A DNA stretch of 15,857 bases, from the NCBI GenBank assembly GCA_027382625.1, contig JAJKFJ010008066.1, positions 1-15,857 on the forward strand, in the 5' to 3' direction. The position numbers were made by a program, and so were the translations under genes. Below, piece after piece: positions 1 through 9,900 of the stretch. Under the pieces are notes generated by a model that had not been told where the DNA came from, ran no database searches, and saw nothing but the letters and a program-made list of their open reading frames with translations. Position 1 is the first letter of the stretch. Each line of letters begins with the position of its first letter. The DNA comes from Tetmemena sp. SeJ-2015. Lineage: Eukaryota; Ciliophora; Spirotrichea; Sporadotrichida; Oxytrichidae.

Positions 1-212
1 TCATAAACTAAGGGCATTAAAACTTTTAGCAAAACTTCGGATAGAATGTCATCCCTCCTCCTATGATAACTTCAGAGTATGATTTGAGACAGCTGATAAA
101 TCAAGCTTCTCTTTAAGGCTAGCAACAACCATAGATGATGAATCCAAATGCTGTATTCCATCCCCAATCAAATATGAATCAAATAAATCATTTCAGAAGA
201 AATCAAAGATGA
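1..212 (+). CDS. 3' end of an unidentified gene, Q/N-rich C-terminus
   Basis: The frame is open from base 2 and ends at TGA 210-212. Reading straight through meets a TGA at 80-82. Removing a 16-bp segment flanked by the repeat TATGAT (62-67 and 78-83) moves into a second frame that is open to 212, giving 64 residues. The part before the segment is basic and helical-looking (HKLRALKLLAKLRIE). The part after it is rich in glutamine, asparagine and methionine (QQQPQMMNPNAVF) and ends FRRNQR, a typical disordered tail. TAA and TAG codons inside it are read as Gln. No domain is recognisable and most of the gene lies upstream of the window. The alternative is that 83-274 in the unshifted frame is coding, which gives a less gene-like composition. 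Confidence 0.5.
62..77. other. Candidate 16-bp IES, pointer TATGAT
   Basis: TATGAT occurs at 62-67 and 78-83. The 16-bp unit shifts the frame by one base and carries the stop that would otherwise end the frame. There are no GT-AG ends. A six-base repeat around so short a segment is suggestive but not proof. Its loss joins two gene-like stretches. Confidence 0.5.
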
Positions 213-375
213 TAGAGACCAGTTACATTTTCATTTCATTTAGGTTAAGATTTATTTATTTACTATTTTTATGATGTCAATATTTGATAGAACTCTTTAT
301 TATCTTAACTTTTATAAATTGGTTTATTAAAATCTAGGAAGCAATCTTTTTATAAATCTGAATCAGTGAAATTTT

Positions 376-1627
376 ATGAGTTCTTACCGAAGAGATAGGT
401 CGCACAGTCGTTTCTATTAGCAGAACAGTCTTGCTTCTAGAGACGGGCAGACCTCAGGACTTAGAAACAGAGAAAGTGGCGGCGGAATAAAAGATAGACA
501 AGATAGAGATGTGAAAGATTCCCATCAAAGTGGTTCTAGAAGAGATAGAGATGAAGAGAGGTTCCCTTAGCAAGACTAATACTCTCGGAATGGTTCAGAG
601 GGAGGGAATTCTAGATACTCACCAACTAAGAAAATAACTTTCAAGTAGTACGAGGAGAAGCAAGGTGGAACGTACAGTGATATCTCTAGCAGACAGGGTT
701 CAATTTTATCTTCCAGATACATCTCTAATTCATCGTATCTACCATCGAAAAGATAGTACAGTGAGAGAGAAGCTTCTCCAAGTAGAACTAGATTTAAAGG
801 TGCTAATGGAAGTGAACAGCAGTAAGAGGAGGGAGAGATTTCGTAATTTCAGAAGCGTTAGAAGATCTATGATTATGATCAAAGACCAAACGGTAGCACT
901 TTTTACCAAGCAAGCAGCCATCATTCATCATCCTACAATTACTCTCACACCGGAGCAGCTTTTGATAAGATGAAGAAATTAAAAGACCCACTCAAATATT
1001 CTCTCATTCGATTGCTTGGTGAGTATCACCTCACTCAATATAACTCAAACTTTCTCTCAACTTTCTAAAAGTAAAAGCTGTTGTAAAGCTCTTCGAGTAC
1101 ACTCAGGAATTATTTGAGTAATCTTAGCTTGCCTACAAAGTAGAATGAGAACCTTCTAGTTATAAATGAAGATAGATAGCTTGATGAGGGAAGAATAGAG
1201 AGAGCTTTGATTCAAAGAGAAATGTAAGGGTTGCTGAGTGGACCTTTCGTTCAAGCCGCAGTTGGGAGCTCTTATCCGCACGGTCCAAGTGGGAGCAGTA
1301 GTGGATATATTGGAAGCTACAGCAGCAGCGGAGCTTACTTGGGTGGTGAAATTTAGTTTGAGAAAGAAATTTCAAAGATTCAAAAGGATTAATAAGAAAA
1401 GATCAGAACAAGAGATAGCAAAATCTCTGCTACAAAAGATGAAATTGAATTTAAAAAGTAAGAAAGGGGTTATGTTTTTGAAAGCCTAAAATATTTTTTA
1501 TTATAATTTAATAAGAATATCTATATCCCTAAAAAAGTATTCAGAAAAGCTTATGTAATCTCTAAAATCCAAACTTGGAGTAAGTCAAATTGATCTTGCA
1601 ACCAAATTAAAGGCCATCAAAATCTGA
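376..1627 (+). CDS. R/D/S-rich protein of unknown function with a helical C-terminal region
   Basis: ATG 376 is the likely start because an in-frame TGA lies three codons upstream. With one intron (1019-1071, GTGAGT to AAAAG) and two candidate IESs (1141-1156, 1485-1527) removed, the product is about 379 residues ending at TGA 1625-1627. The first 120 or so residues are low complexity and rich in Arg, Asp, Ser, Gln and Gly (SYRRDRSHSRF, SRRDRDEERF), like the disordered arms of RNA-associated proteins. That resemblance is compositional only. The middle becomes helical (VKAVVKLFEYTQELFEQS, LDEGRIERALIQREMQGLL), followed by a Gly/Ser/Tyr-rich linker and a charged helix. The last residues (GVSQIDLATKLK) resemble the first helices of a Cro/C1-type helix-turn-helix, but the stop follows at once. 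Without the intron the frame is also open to 1591, so the exact product is uncertain. I do not recognise a family. Confidence 0.65.
1019..1071 (+). other. Probable 53-nt spliceosomal intron
   Basis: It starts GTGAGT and ends CTAAAAG, and is pyrimidine- and AT-rich. Removal converts a serine- and leucine-rich low-quality reading into an amphipathic helix. It changes frame by two, which the 16-bp segment at 1141 then compensates. Confidence 0.55.
1141..1156. other. Candidate 16-bp IES, pointer TAG
   Basis: TAG occurs at 1141-1143 and 1157-1159. Removing 16 bp restores the frame used by the rest of the gene after the intron at 1019 is spliced, joining YKV to VINEDRQLDEG. A three-base repeat is weak evidence on its own. 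Confidence 0.35.
1485..1527. other. 43-bp IES, pointer CCTAAAA
   Basis: The seven-base repeat CCTAAAA lies at 1485-1491 and 1528-1534. The interior is almost pure A/T with no GT-AG ends. Loss of 43 bp changes frame by one and joins YVFESLK to KYSEKLMQ, after which the frame is open to 1625. The long repeat makes this one of the stronger candidates. Confidence 0.65.
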
Positions 1628-1743
1628 AGAGGTGAACTCTCAAATACTCTAAATAATTTCGACAATATATCTAAGCAATATAATTTTGGATAGAAATTAT
1701 AAGGGCTCAAAATTAAACAATTAATTTATTCGTATATATTGGA

Positions 1744-4700
1744 ATGGATAGATCTAAAACTCTGCAATAGCAATCTGACCTTGTAGATGCTATTCAATCA
1801 TTCATTTTATTTCTATTTTAATTGATGAGCAGCTTTCGGAAGCAAGAGAACTTTTCAAGGTTTTCAAAGCTCCAAAGCTCAACATGAAGTAATTTAGAGA
1901 AGGTAAGTTAATGAAACTAAAAGAACCTAAAACCTATCACTTTACTTGATTCACATGCAATATCTTAGTACTTGAGGGGTTAGGAGCAACTTTCGAAAAT
2001 GATGAGGAGTTCTTGGAATACTTTTAGCCTATTGACTTAGATGAGGTAAAATATAAAGAGCATCATATGAACTTTAGGATGGACTAGTTTCATATGAGGA
2101 TTTCAAGGACTTCATTCAGACTTAAGTTATTGATGAAAATGGGGTCAGGCTCTCGGCCGCACAAATGATCGTAAGTAAATACTTGAGCCAATAGATTCAT
2201 GATTTTAATTTATTCGCATGGCGTCTAAAATCTTATTTAGGAGGAAGACTTGATGACTGCTGAAAAACTAACTGAGTTCCGCCAACTCTTTGAAGAATAT
2301 AAGGTCCTATCAAAAGACGGCCTCACTCATGTACTGAATTTAAATGATGTTAGTGAAATCTTACAACATCAGTCAAACTCTCTAAGAATAACAATAGAAG
2401 AGTTCAATGCATTCTTTGCAGACTACATGACAGCAAAGGCGCATCATGTAGTTAATGAGGCTCAATTCTCAAACTTGATCTCTAAATATGAGGATGAACT
2501 CTTATAAATGGTTGGGATTGTTCAAAAGCAAAATCTCCCTGAGTTTGAAATCCATGAAGAAGATGAATTTACTTACTCGTCATATGATTAGTCTCAAAAT
2601 TCTAGCGTTGCGAGTACAAATTCAGGCCATTAGTTAAGAAATTAAGATTCTGACAGTAAGACGTACTTCGGATTAGGACAGAACTATAATGACTCACCAG
2701 ACAACAAGCTCCAAGTGAATTTACCTCCGAAAATCTCTCAGACTCCTCGCTTCCCCGTTTCCATTAATTTCAATCTTCATGACGACTCGAGTGATGTCAG
2801 GAAGTAGAGTGCTGGAATTTCATGACATCATATCTTTTTATTTTAAGTGTGGTGACTAGTGCTTAGTACAGACAATAGAGCAACTTGCAGGTACCTTCAA
2901 AGCAATAACCTCCCAGCTAATAAAGTCTATGATAGTTTAGTTTATAAGTCCAGAGGTGGTAGGAGTAAACATTCAGAAGCTAGACTCAGCTTCCAAGCAA
3001 GTTTTCATTGAGTTCATGTCGAGAGACTAGAAGGATCCGGAGGTAGTGCTTTAAGACATCATAGATGATATGGTAGATAATTAGAAGTACCGTTCTTATT
3101 TGTATCACGATGAATGGATGCGTTTCTTCCAGGCTCTTAAGAAGATAGTTGACTAAATTTACAAGAAGTGCAGTCGCTAAGAGGAGGAAACTGAATAGCT
3201 CAAATTATGAAATAACTTTTAACTTATCCTAAGTATTTTCATTAGCTAAAGCAAAGACTAGGTCTAGTATTTGCAGAAAAAGAAGACGCAATCTTCAAGT
3301 ACGAGAAAGAAAGAGAGCGTTATTAAAAATTGCAAGTTGACTTTGACACTTTAGACAAGGATGTTGAAGAGCTTTTCAAAATTGAGAAAAAGTTTAATGA
3401 AATGAAGGCAACAACCAATAAGTTAATGCAAAAACTAGACAGAAAGAGGGGCAAGTTAGCTGTGTTAAAGCCAAAGGTGATTGAACTCGAGTAATAAAAC
3501 GAGGAGCTCCTTGCAGATAAAGATGACTTAGAAGATAGATTGTATGAGACAGAGGTAGAACTTATGAGTTTGAAAGAGCTTTTCAAAGAAGAGACTGCTA
3601 AAAATCCAGACCTGCACAAGAAACTCACAAATATTAGACAGACCATGAGATAAAGTGTTGTTAATTCTAGAGCTACCTATTCTAAGTTACAATCATCTAC
3701 AAATGGAAATCCATTTTCTGGAGGAGGGATTAGAGCAACAGCTACTGCAGCTGCGATATCAAGAATCTCTACCGCTTATTAGGAGGACAATCACAAAAAG
3801 TAATTGATTAATTAAAAATGTTATCAACATCTAAGGGATCAAATTAGTTGCTTTTTTTCTCTTAATAAGCAGTTTTAAACTTAAATTAAATAAGGAACAT
3901 TTATAATTTTAATATAATGCGAAGGCTGAGTTAGAATAAAAGTATTTAAGCACAATTCAGCAATTATTGGCCTCGAAAAATGCTTAGATTGACGTCCAAG
4001 AGTAAAGAGCAATTTAAGCACTAGCATAGGAATATGTGAAAAACAAAGGCATCATTTCTCAAATGATGGTTGATACTGATGAAATCTGTGAAGAAAATGA
4101 GGTAACTATTATTAGCTGTAATATAACTCCTTCTATAGAAATTGTTTGTGATGAATCAAAAACTGATCTAGGAAGTAGAGAAACGCAAGAAAATTAACAT
4201 CTAAGACAGGAAAAAGATTGAAAACTTAATCTATGAACTTAAAAAGGCAACATCAGCTTAGCAACAACTAAATGATGTAAGATAAAAAAAAGTTTTATCA
4301 TTCTTTATAGTCTGTATCTGTTTGGGAGTTCAAGTATCAAAATTAAGACTTGATTCAAAAGCATTTTGAGGGTAATGAAAAGATTAGGGCAAGTTATGTG
4401 AATATCATCAGCGAAGAGGAGAATGAGCCATTCAATTAAAAGATAAAGAGAATCAATACTCTTGCTGAGTTCGAAGAGAGAAAGACAACTAAAAAGGCCA
4501 GTAAAGATCGGAGCCAAGATTAAAATACGCAAGAGAGTAAGATGAGATAGCGCAGAGAAGAGGTTAAGAAAGCGGATCCATTTGCAAGTTTTGATCAATT
4601 TTAGAGGCCCTCACTTGTCCAAGAGCAAGAAAATTAGATCAGAGAATTAGCTCATGAGGCTAATCTGCATTATGATTTTAATCTGTTTGACCTAAAATTG

Positions 4701-6689
4701 CAAAATAGTGAGAGTTAGTTCTTTGAAGAGTAGAGAGCGACTCTTGGATAGTAATTTGATGCAGACAGATTTACAACTCATCAGTCAGAAGGAGGCTAAT
4801 TAAGTTTTGCTGGAAACTTTGGAGAATAATTTGGAGAAAACAGCTTCCACATAAATAAAGTAGAAACTACACCAAGTATGAAGCATGTTGATCCTTTATC
4901 TGCTCAAGTTAAATAGAGGGCTCTTAATCATAAATAAGAGGAACTTATCTTCCAATAAGAGGATGAACTAATAGATAGTTATATGTTTAAGTTTTATTAT
5001 GACTATTACGATCCCTTGTCAGAAAACAATCTGAGATAAACAGAGAGAATAAGTGACGTAAAGAAGTTGAAGCGTTAAAGTACTAACCCTAGGCAAGAGA
5101 CTGGAAGAAGTGAATATGAAGATGAGGAGATGGATCAGGTGATGCCACTAGAAGGAGGAATAAACTTGGGCAAGAGTTAGCTTCTCTTTGCTAAAGATGA
5201 ACCAGATTTGTTCTCTCGACTCTCCATAAAGGAGTCTGAAGGGGATGAAGATGGAGTCAAGTTTACTGAGGAAGCAGATGAATTAGATTAGAGCTCTCTT
5301 GATATGAGCGGGACAAACAGAAATAAGAGCAGAGCCACAAATAATAGCAGACAGTCTCAGGCTATGCTAGATTTTAAGAAGTAGCAAGATGGTAAGAAGT
5401 TGAAGGGCATCATGGCTTAAGCAGGGAGATATACGAGACTTAACATGAGAATGAGCAACCTGGGAAATAGCATAGTAGGCGGGAAGCAAAATGGTTAGCG
5501 AGAGGCAAGTATACTCTCCGGATTATCCAAGATAACTAACTTCGATTATCTCTCACTAAGAAGCCCTGCAAATAAACTCTTCAAAAGAGTTAGTTAATTC
5601 CTTGAAAAACATGGTGAGAATAAGTACGCAATAATTTAAGATAAGAGTATTAAGTTTTAAATGCAAGTGTCATTTTCTCCGACTATATGTACAAAATCGA
5701 TTCTCACCTAAGCAAGACAAAGAGAATATTACTCATTACTTAGTAGAACCTTTATCAACTATCAATAAACTTAACTTTGATTGTCAGAATCCCTATCAAA
5801 GATATTTCAGAGATCACTTTGATAATCTATTTTATGATTTTCTTTTCTCTCTAAATTTATTAGATAAAGACAAGTAGCGCAATGCTAGCTTTGAATGTAA
5901 ATAAAAAGGACGACTTTCTTTTGGAAACTGTAAGGAGAACAGAATTACTGGTATTCCTTATCAACATATTCGACAACTAAGGCTGGACAAGACCAGATCT
6001 ATCATCCTCAAACGGTCTCAGACTTTATAGGTGATAAGTGATATGAATTTAATTAATTGACTTCTGAGGACTAAGAAACAGGAGATACTAGACTTTGATC
6101 CTTCAAAGTCAGACATATCGAGAGGAAACAAACAACTTCTGAGTCACCTCATCTCCACAAACTTCTTGAATGCTTTAACTGTGGGATACTTAGACAAGCG
6201 CTCAGATAATTGGTTCCGCTCTTGGAGTGAAAAGTTTTGCGTCCTCACTAACGTCGGGTTAATCATATTTAAGAAAATTTTGCTTTCTATTTCTTGATTT
6301 AAATTTTACTGTACTATAATGACCCTTAGAAGAGACCTCGTAACTTATTCCCCACCATTGATGCGCAGATAGTTGCAATAAGTGAGGGTATGTATAACAA
6401 GAAATATGTTTTCCAGATGAAGACTTTCACTTTCGATATTACATTTGCTTGCAAGAGCAAAGAAGACTACGAGAAATGGATAAATGCTCTCGGACAGCTA
6501 CAGAAAGAAACTGAAGCCAAACGCAAAGAGATAATGATAAATCAATTTATAAATAATTTTCAATTCTAATTTTGAAGTATAATGAGGAAGCAGAATGTAA
6601 AGGATAAAAATTCTGCAATTAAGTAAACTTAGCATGATGTGGAGAGGAAAGACATTAAATTGGCAAAGTCATCAAAATTCAAGTCTTGA
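1744..6689 (+). CDS. EF-hand, coiled-coil, myosin TH1 and PH domain protein (about 1,429 aa)
   Basis: After removal of introns at 1783-1829, 1903-1968, 2046-2077, 2171-2240, 4102-4138 and 4277-4310, and of the segments listed separately, exactly 4,290 nt remain, open to TGA 6687-6689. An EF-hand loop at residues 60-71 (IDLDEDGLVSYEDF) has Asp at positions 1, 3, 5 and 12 and Gly at 6; the codons for DE and DG are joined by the 32-nt intron. Residues 390-710 are mostly coiled coil (IEKKFNEMKATTNKLMQKL). A Gln/Asp/Glu/Ser-rich linker follows. Residues 1120-1240 match the myosin-I tail TH1 domain (VIFSDYMYKID, KTKRILLIT, RIPIKDISEITLI). Residues 1290-1385 form a PH domain with its final-helix tryptophan (EDYEKWINALG). 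There is no myosin motor. TH1 and PH domains bind acidic phospholipids, so a calcium-responsive membrane or cortical cytoskeleton role is inferred. The C-terminus is lysine-rich. The domains are secure; the exact start and total length are less so. Confidence 0.85.
2784..2853. other. Interruption in the EF-hand/TH1/PH gene: 70-bp IES (pointer GACT) or intron
   Basis: A frame change and a TGA (2821-2823) fall between coding DNA ending near FNLHDD and coding DNA resuming CLVQTIEQLAG. GACT at 2784-2787 and 2854-2857 gives a 70-bp IES that restores the frame. Two GT-AG introns also do so: a 52-nt one starting GTCAGG and a 58-nt one starting GTGCTG. Something is removed here, but which of these is open. 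Confidence 0.55.
3196..3242. other. 47-bp IES, pointer TAGCT
   Basis: TAGCT occurs at 3196-3200 and 3243-3247. The AT-rich interior holds a TGA that would end the protein. Removal shifts the frame by two and fuses two coiled-coil stretches (EEETEQL with KQRLGLVFAEKEDA) without a gap. No donor site is present at the left edge. Confidence 0.7.
3873..3906. other. 34-bp IES, pointer TTTTAA
   Basis: TTTTAA occurs at 3873-3878 and 3907-3912 around a nearly pure A/T interior. Removal changes frame by one and joins FSLNKQF to QYNAKAELEQKY, entering the next coiled coil. No suitable GT-AG pair in the right phase was found. Confidence 0.6.
5628..5662. other. 35-bp IES, pointer GCAA, inside the TH1 domain
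   Basis: GCAA occurs at 5628-5631 and 5663-5666. Removal shifts the frame by two and joins HGENKYA to SVIFSDYMYKID, which is the expected uninterrupted TH1 sequence. The family match supports the boundary independently of the repeat. Confidence 0.7.
5821..5862. other. 42-bp IES, pointer GATAA, inside the TH1 domain
   Basis: GATAA occurs at 5821-5825 and 5863-5867. The 42-bp segment contains no stop and keeps the frame, so frame alone would not reveal it. It would insert 14 hydrophobic and aromatic residues between ISEITLI and KTSSAMLALNV, where TH1 domains have a short turn. Confidence 0.6.
6029..6068. other. 38-nt interruption: intron 6031-6068 or IES with pointer AGG
   Basis: A GT-AG intron at 6031-6068 (GTGATAAG to TTCTGAG) and a pointer-flanked IES using AGG at 6029-6031 and 6067-6069 both remove 38 nt and give the identical joined sequence (RLYRTKKQEILDFD). 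It contains several TGA triplets. The genomic sequence cannot tell whether it is removed from DNA or from RNA. Confidence 0.65.
6272..6327. other. 56-bp IES, pointer AGAA, inside the PH domain
   Basis: AGAA occurs at 6272-6275 and 6328-6331. Removal restores the frame and gives FCVLTNVGLIIFKK followed by RPRNLFPTIDAQIV, the expected strand-turn-strand of a PH domain. A smaller 26-bp solution using AAATTTT (6275 to 6301) also restores the frame but leaves extra residues in the turn. The PH fit favours 56 bp. Confidence 0.6.
6531..6578. other. 48-bp IES, pointer ATAATGA
   Basis: The seven-base repeat ATAATGA lies at 6531-6537 and 6579-6585 around an AT-rich interior with a TGA in frame (6572-6574). 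There is no GT donor. Removing exactly 48 bp keeps the frame and extends the protein from EAKRKEI into MRKQNVKDKNS, ending at TGA 6687-6689. This is the clearest case in the window. Confidence 0.75.
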
Positions 6690-6924
6690 GTAACAACACT
6701 ATTCATTATTTCTTGAACTTAAAGCCAAAATTTTACTCAATAAGAATTAAATTTAGAATTCTTAAATTAGCTAGAGGTATTCAATTCCACTCTAGTCTCT
6801 AAATTTATTGAGATTAGCTTTGAACATATTATTTCTATAATGGAAGATCATATATTCATTCAAATTCAAATTTAAATACATAAAGTCTTCTCCAATAAAC
6901 TGAATTAAGATATAAATTTGAAAA

Positions 6925-9900
6925 ATGCTAAAACCTGAAAATTTATAAAACACTTTAGAGACTCAAGCATCAATTGAACAAGCTGTTGAAGTAGACTCTT
7001 TAAATACTGCTCGAGGACCTAACTCAGAGAAGCATCATTAGTACGCTTGCTAGAATTATCAATTAGAAGCAGATTAGTCGCACTAAAGCGAGAATTATAA
7101 ATACCAAAATTTTAATGAGGAGAAAGAAAATGGCTCCATCAACACAAATGTGTCGTACTAAGATAAAAGATCCTCAGTTGGATAAAGCCACACCTATTCT
7201 TAAAATAGTTAAGAGAGAGAAGAAAAAAGAACAAATTTCATGAAGCATAAGAGGGGATCGTAACAAGAAAATCATGCTCTCAGATCTGCTAAACATCAAA
7301 ATAGGTATCACTAGTAGAAGCCATCATTCAATTATTCAGCTGAAACTACTTCTCACAAAGTAATGAAGCCACCTCAGTATGGAAACTATCATCATCAAGC
7401 CAACAACTCTCTTATGATGTTAGTAAACATACCTGGCTAGGAGACCATATCCAATGCATTTAGTCCAAAAGGATTGAGCATGCCTTTTCCAAATGAAGAT
7501 ATATATTCCAGTATAAAGAAACAACCTTATTCTCATTAGCAAGACACAACAAATGTTACCTTGTAATTGGAACATGATCAAATGTTCTTCTCTAATAAGA
7601 AGACCTCAGTTAACATCACTGATTAGATTTCTTGCAAAGTCATCCCTAATTAAGTGCAGGATAGAACAATTGTATATTTTTAGAGTTTAAATGGGATAAT
7701 AGAGCTCTTAGAATAATTACTGGAGACTATGATAATAACCTGGAAAATAACACCACTTCAGATTACTGCTAATAGCCTTAACATCAAAATTAGCAATTTA
7801 ATGACTAAGACGTAGATTTGATACCTTCGGGCTAAATTAATAATGGGTCTTATCAGAACTAGCAATAGTCATTACAAGAATATGAAAGAAAAAGTATGGC
7901 TAATTCAAGATGCCATTCAAATATAGACAAGCCAAATACTGCGTCTATAGCTCAGAGAGACACTAGATTCAAATAATTTAACAGAATAGCCACAGAAACA
8001 AGTGACTCTTGCTCGCTTGTAAATGTTGGTTCTAGGCTCAGTAGACCTGAGAGTACTCTTATGAGAGGGCAAAATTTTAGTGTCCTTAACTAGCACAATT
8101 TGCAAGCAAAGATCAACTAGAGATAGTATCTGAATTCTTCAGAGAATCAAATTTTAGCTGACAACCTTCGCCATTAAATTGATCAGTTAGGCTCTGGTAG
8201 ACAAAGAATAGTAGAAATTCAAATAGATAGCGATGAAAACGCAAATGTGAGAGACTCACTTCTCTATCAAATCAGTTCTAGATAGAATTCATAGAGAGCT
8301 TAAGCTAAATTACCTGTGCATACTCTATCAAATCTAGATGGAGAAGATAGTAGGAGGCATCATTAGATTTAGAGCTCATTAGAAAATTACTTGAAATATA
8401 GTAATACGAAAGGTGATCATCAAAATGCTGAGAAAGACTCTCTCCAGGAAGATGAGAACAGCTTTTAGGGTGATGACTTTGAAAAGCATAAGGTGGTGAT
8501 AACTGATCATTTTAATGATAATGATTCTATGTTAAACGAAACTGGAAATAATTAGTAGGATAATTCACTTGGCCATATTTATTCAGGCAGAGGAAACCAG
8601 AATTCGTTTTAGAGATACAATAAATTAGTTCCCAAGGAGTATTAGCAGAATTCAAGCGAGAATGGAGGTATAATATCTGCAGAATTTCGCTCCACGATGA
8701 ATAGATCGAATCTCAATCAGAGTATGGATAGCTTAACCCAGAATCAACTCGCCATCTTGAACAGCAAAAAGTAACAGATTGAAAGTAAACTGTTCTAAAT
8801 CTAGGAGGAATCTAATATGCTTACCTCAAAGTTATATGATAAGAGGTAGAAATTGGAAAAGTCTAAGCAGGATCTAATTCAGAGAAGGGATGAAGGAGAG
8901 GAAAGGGTCGAGTCACTTTTTAAAATCCAATAAAGTCTAGAGGAAAAGCTGCAAGACTAAATGGTTGATTATAATGAAATAAGGGAACTCTCAGAAAATG
9001 AACTTGAAAAAGAGCTGCAACCACAAAGAAGTCTCATGTAGCAGATTCAAACTGAAATAAAAGATTATGAAAGACTGTTGGTAGAGGTTAGATTTGAATT
9101 GAGTTTAAAACTTTAACATTTAGAAAGAGGAAGCCATTCAAGAGTATAAAGTGTAGATAGAAGAATTAGAGTAAAAGCAATAAAAAGTACAAAAGTACAT
9201 CTAAAATGACGGGCAACTAATCGCAGTTATAAATTCAGAAATAGACAATTTATTAAGGTAAATTTTTTTTAATGTATAATTCAAATTTAGTTAAAGCGGA
9301 GAATACCTGAAGATTTATTTTTCAATCTAGGAATAAAAACAAAAAATTGCAGAAAATCAAAACATCCTTGATAAATGGTCTCTTGAATAGGAACTAAATC
9401 AAAACTAAAAGAGAAAGATCCTCAATAATCTGAACTTTCTACACGAAGCTAGTTTATAAATTACTTATTACTTTTTTTAGAAGCATAAAATTACATTTCT
9501 ATTTTAAATTCATTGATATATTTTCTAAATGTATATTTATACGATCTAGTAACATGGTAAGCGGAAAAGAAGGAGTGATTAATTTACCCCGAGGAGCACT
9601 CAGCCATAGATCTTAATTATCACAGCTCACATTTGAGAGTGAGTACAGTAATTAAATGAGAAAGAAGCAAATATATATTTTTGATTATTGATCATAAAAT
9701 AGACTTTCTTGAATCAAAGCTCCAGGCCTTTTAAATATAGGAATACTTGGAATAGGAATTTAAAACTCAAGCTTAAAGCCTTCTGCTTATTCAATAAATT
9801 CAGATACTGGAACAGAAACTTCAGGACTTATATAATGAGTAAAATTTATAAGAGATGATGTTGGCTACAATTAAGCAAATATCTCCATCAATGAAGAAAG

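Noticed and set aside
3323..3646. Minus-strand ORF of 107 codons, and others at 4305-4598, 7917-8105, 739-991 and 1160-1375
   Set aside because: They lie opposite well-supported coding regions, are leucine/serine-rich antisense products and show no motif.
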